Made by a program: the position numbers and the translations under genes. Below are positions 61,001-64,000 of a stretch of DNA of 64,000 nucleotides, one piece after another. The notes beneath the pieces were generated by a model. It saw only the letters and a list, made by a program, of their open reading frames with translations. It ran no database searches and had not been told where the DNA came from. This DNA comes from Sisyra terminalis (lineage: Eukaryota > Arthropoda > Insecta > Neuroptera > Sisyridae): positions 42,671,701 through 42,735,700 of the forward strand of contig OY292275.1 of NCBI GenBank assembly GCA_958496175.1, read 5' to 3'. The first letter of the stretch is position 1, and every line of letters begins with the position of its first letter.

Positions 61001-61999
61001 TTGTTAAAAAGTTCTTTTGAAAGCTCCAGTTATATTAGAGAGAGCACTATTCATCAAGATAGTACGATACAGCTCGACTACAATTCATGTAACGTTAGCT
61101 ACCTTTATATTTTGTAACTGGATTACATATGATGTAGTTCAGAGATTATTTATGATCAGAATATTACTGTAAGCTGTACGGTGTACAGTTTATACATCTA
61201 TGGTGTTATAATATCTGGTATGGATGTGTATGAGGCTTTCATATAGAATACTGGTGCGTTACTTACAACTACAATACGGTGTAACAATACATAGACAACT
61301 AGCGGTGTAATTAAGTAAATAGCTAACATTTCCAATCCAGTGTGAATACATTACTGAACCTTAATGTAAATTCATGGTTATTATCAATTTTCAACTTTGG
61401 TTTTAATAGCTATTCATATCCAACAACAGTTTCAATATAATTCCTATTTTTAAACAGTTTTTTCAAGCGTGCTATCCATTGTTTTCTTTTTTACATTGTA
61501 ACAATTTGCAAAAATTTTACGCAAACTGCACGTGGGGTTTTTAATTTAGCAACGCAATTCTGTAGGACAATAAAATTTTAATCCAATCAAGTTTGGTGAG
61601 GAATGGAAGTATTTTAATCTCATTTAAATTGTAGACATTAATAAAAATAAGTTTCCTGCACAGTAAATTATATTCCCCTTTTACAATCGAATGTTTAGGG
61701 GATGTGAAAATCTTCCATTTACAATCGCATGTAAAAGCATTTTTGGAGTAGATTAGTGGTGTAATAGACGAATCATGCTTAATCTTTTTGTATCAATTCA
61801 GGACAGTGTCGTACTAAATTTATTTTTTTGTTCTTTGGGACTTTGGGATTTTTTTTACATCTAGGTTAAAAATTGTGGAAATTTCCATGCTAACCTTTTA
61901 AATTTGAGAATTCTCTTCACTCAAATACAATTTTTTTCAATATTTTGTACAAGGAATCGTTTTGATTCTTCTATGAAAAAAAATTATATATTTTTTAAT
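55070..61999. other. gene-free stretch
   Basis: AT-rich intergenic DNA. A tandem GCTATATATAC(CT)A unit occurs near 56000-56025. CATCCTTTGCTGTA-type words recur about 150 bp apart near 58974 and 59124 as a diverged direct repeat. The open frame at 57134-57349 and its surroundings look transposon-like but match no family I can name. TGACGTCA does not occur here. Confidence 0.4.
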
Positions 62000-62163
62000 T
62001 GTTATTTATCGTCGCTTTATAATTACTAGGGTCTTAAGCGACTCCAGCGTTAATAAGAATCCCTAAATCGAGAAATATCAAACAATTGTTCAATACGAGA
62101 TTCAAACCCAACATCTACCAATTTTGAAGCGGTCACCTAGACCACTCGGCCACCAGTAGGCTT
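62000..62163 (-). mobile_element. tRNA-derived SINE, copy 6
   Basis: The minus strand starts near 62163 with GCCTACTGGTGGCCGAGTGG (best A box in the window: TGGCCGAGTGG), then B box GGGTTTGAATC and the body ATATTTCTCGATTTAGGGAT, GGAGTCGCTTAAGACCCTAG. Ends in AAATAAC near 62000. Confidence 0.82.
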
Positions 62164-64000
62164 AATGATAATATTATTAATGTTTAAAATCAAAGAGCAG
62201 CTGAATCAAATCAAATTGGAACATTTTTCTTTGTCAAACAGTCATTAAATTTAAAAAAAAAATGTTGTACTAATATTTTTTCTTTTAATTATTAGTACGT
62301 CCATTAGGGAAAAATTTAAAAAAATTGATTTACGCTAAGCAAATTTTGCCATTTTTAGATTCCTTTTACCCTTTCTTAGCAACAAAAATCAATATCCTTC
62401 TTAAAACTTAAGAAATAGAAAAAAAAAACAATTTTTTTTTAGAGTCAATTTAATTAACTTAATTCAATGTAATAGAAACTAAATTTGGTTAATATTTTCC
62501 TGATGGTACGAAAGTGTTGATTGACAAGGAAAAACTATTATTTGTATATTATGAGGAAAGAATTTTCTTTAATTTTCTTACAAAAAGCCATTCTTTAAAT
62601 AATTAACATAATATTTATTATTGATTCTTCAAGTCATAAATAAACAATTAAACAGAATAATTCAAAACACATTGGAACAATATTAAAAGCACAAATCCAG
62701 TCTGGAAAATAAGGAAAGTTAGATAATTGGGTCATGGGAAATGTTCGAGAAGTCTGGATGCTTGATATAACTCCTGAAAATTAATAATTTCTTCAATATT
62801 TGATTAGTATTTAAATTGAAAAATATGCAGATGTCAATATTTATAAGGATATCATATATAGAAGTTGTACGTACAAATTCAATACAATATAGATGAAAAA
62901 TTATAACGATTTTATTATTGCACAAAATTCAAAAAAAAAAATAAAGTTTTTGGCCAACAAGTTTTTCATGAATAGGGGTAAGGAATTGTGATCTGGAAAA
63001 TCAGGAAAAATCAGGCTATTTATGTGGAAAAAAAGCTAAATATCCGGAAGTGAGGTGAAACTAACGTTACAAATGAAGGAAGGCATATTTTAAAATTGGA
63101 TCGTTACTATTCATTACTTCATACGAACCCTCTCTTTGAGAAAATAGCCTGATTAGTCACTCTAATGGAAAAAAACGACGTCATACAAGGGACCCTGCAT
63201 TTAGTGTATCCAAAGTCAAAAGCCAACTTTTGAAAATTTTAAAGCTAAAATTCGGTAAAGGGCTACCAATATCAATGAAAAATTCCCTACATCAAAAACA
63301 CACAAATAATCAAACATTAGTTTTACTTTTAATAGTTTCTAGAAATTTTTTTTACAGATGGTAGATCCGGATAAATGTTTCAAGAGGTTATTACTCTATT
63401 ATAATTTAAAAGTCGAAAAAAGGTCATTGAGAAAACATTTGTTGATAATGTTAAGTTTTATTTGCTTATTATTTTGGTTATTTTTTAAATCATTCCTTCA
63501 TTTTTTTTTGTCAATTTTCCGTTGGTTATTTCAAGAGATCCTTGGATAGATCTCAACGTAAAATAATCCAAAGTATAATAAAATAGACCTAATGCACTTG
63601 ATCTAAAAATAGTTTTAAATATTTTAAAAGTGTTATAAACTAATATCAAATCATAATGTAGCTGTTAATTTTTAACTTAACTTGATAAAATTTATTTAAG
63701 AAATATTCTTTAATAATTGAAAAAAAATAAATTCAAAATGCCTAAAACGAGCTCCTGTTGATCCGGTATTAAAATGACGTCACAATACGAAACTTCAAAA
63801 CCCAATGGACATTTTTCTGTGACAAATGTACTTAAACACAAAAGGAAAGGTTGTTTAAATCGTTTCACCATAATGTTAATGATTTCAACAATTAAAAATC
63901 ACACAAGCTCTATTCCTAAGAAAAAAATTAATAGTAATTTTTAGGGTATAAAATGTTTTTCATGACAAAAAATTGTGAAAAATTATTTATTTATTAATTA
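62164..64000. other. gene-free stretch at window end
   Basis: No gene is supported. The CTGGAAAATCAGGAAAAATC words near 62993 and CTGGAAAATAAGGAAAG near 62701 look like a diverged repeat. TGACGTCA occurs at 63775-63782. The frame at 63358-63549 has no splice or homology support. Confidence 0.4.

Noticed and set aside
1..64000. CRISPR array, operon, prophage or bacterial origin
   Set aside because: Intron-containing insect genes and AT-rich intergenic DNA; no regularly spaced short repeats.

Overview
The window is AT-rich eukaryotic nuclear DNA from an insect. Short exons are bounded by GT/AG introns, one very long first intron is present, and the intergenic DNA is littered with MITEs and tRNA-derived SINEs. 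The encoded proteins fix the group: a Dorsal/Rel protein, an insect-type small U2AF subunit and a COMM-domain protein. I cannot assign the order from sequence alone.

Layout. (1) Positions 1-9640 hold no convincing gene. They contain several TE copies (SINEs, a palindromic MITE family, a hAT-type copy) and a promoter-like CRE/TATA cluster near 3.5-3.8 kb. (2) Positions 9654-40417 (+) are read as one dorsal (NF-kappaB/Rel) locus: a CRE/E-box/CCAAT/TATA promoter, a noncoding first exon ending at 10288, roughly 20 kb of intron 1, candidate alternative first coding exons at 13225 and 29331, and Rel homology exons from 31268 to 32839. Two alternative 3' ends follow. One reads straight through the exon into a long C-terminus ending at 34164 (Dorsal-B type, lacking the A-type nuclear localisation signal). 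The other splices over 3 kb to 35908, 38003 and 38144-38901 (Dorsal-A type, with the KRKRQR signal and a Pro/Ser/Asn-rich tail). (3) Positions 41935-43122 (-) carry U2af38/U2AF35, with four coding exons and 242 residues, converging tail to tail with dorsal. (4) Positions 43479-44100 (+) carry a COMMD8-like gene, divergent from U2af38 across a 356-bp shared promoter region. (5) Positions 44.3-64 kb have no convincing gene. This part is rich in non-autonomous DNA transposons with readable target-site duplications, two SINE clusters and a nested palindrome.

How the parts work together. Dorsal is the nuclear effector of Toll signalling (dorsoventral patterning, immunity). Its first intron carries several consensus Dorsal/kappaB sites, which suggests autoregulation. 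U2af38 and COMMD8 are housekeeping neighbours. COMMD proteins are known regulators of NF-kappaB and of Commander-dependent endosomal recycling, so their closeness to dorsal is noted but may be chance.

The most interesting items are the two-ended dorsal gene with a read-through B exon, the weakened PKA motif in its Rel domain, the intronic kappaB/CRE clusters, an apparent one-base frame conflict at the COMMD8 exon junction, and several TE families defined here by their TIRs and duplications. I found no CRISPR array, rRNA, genuine tRNA gene or clearly new multi-gene system.
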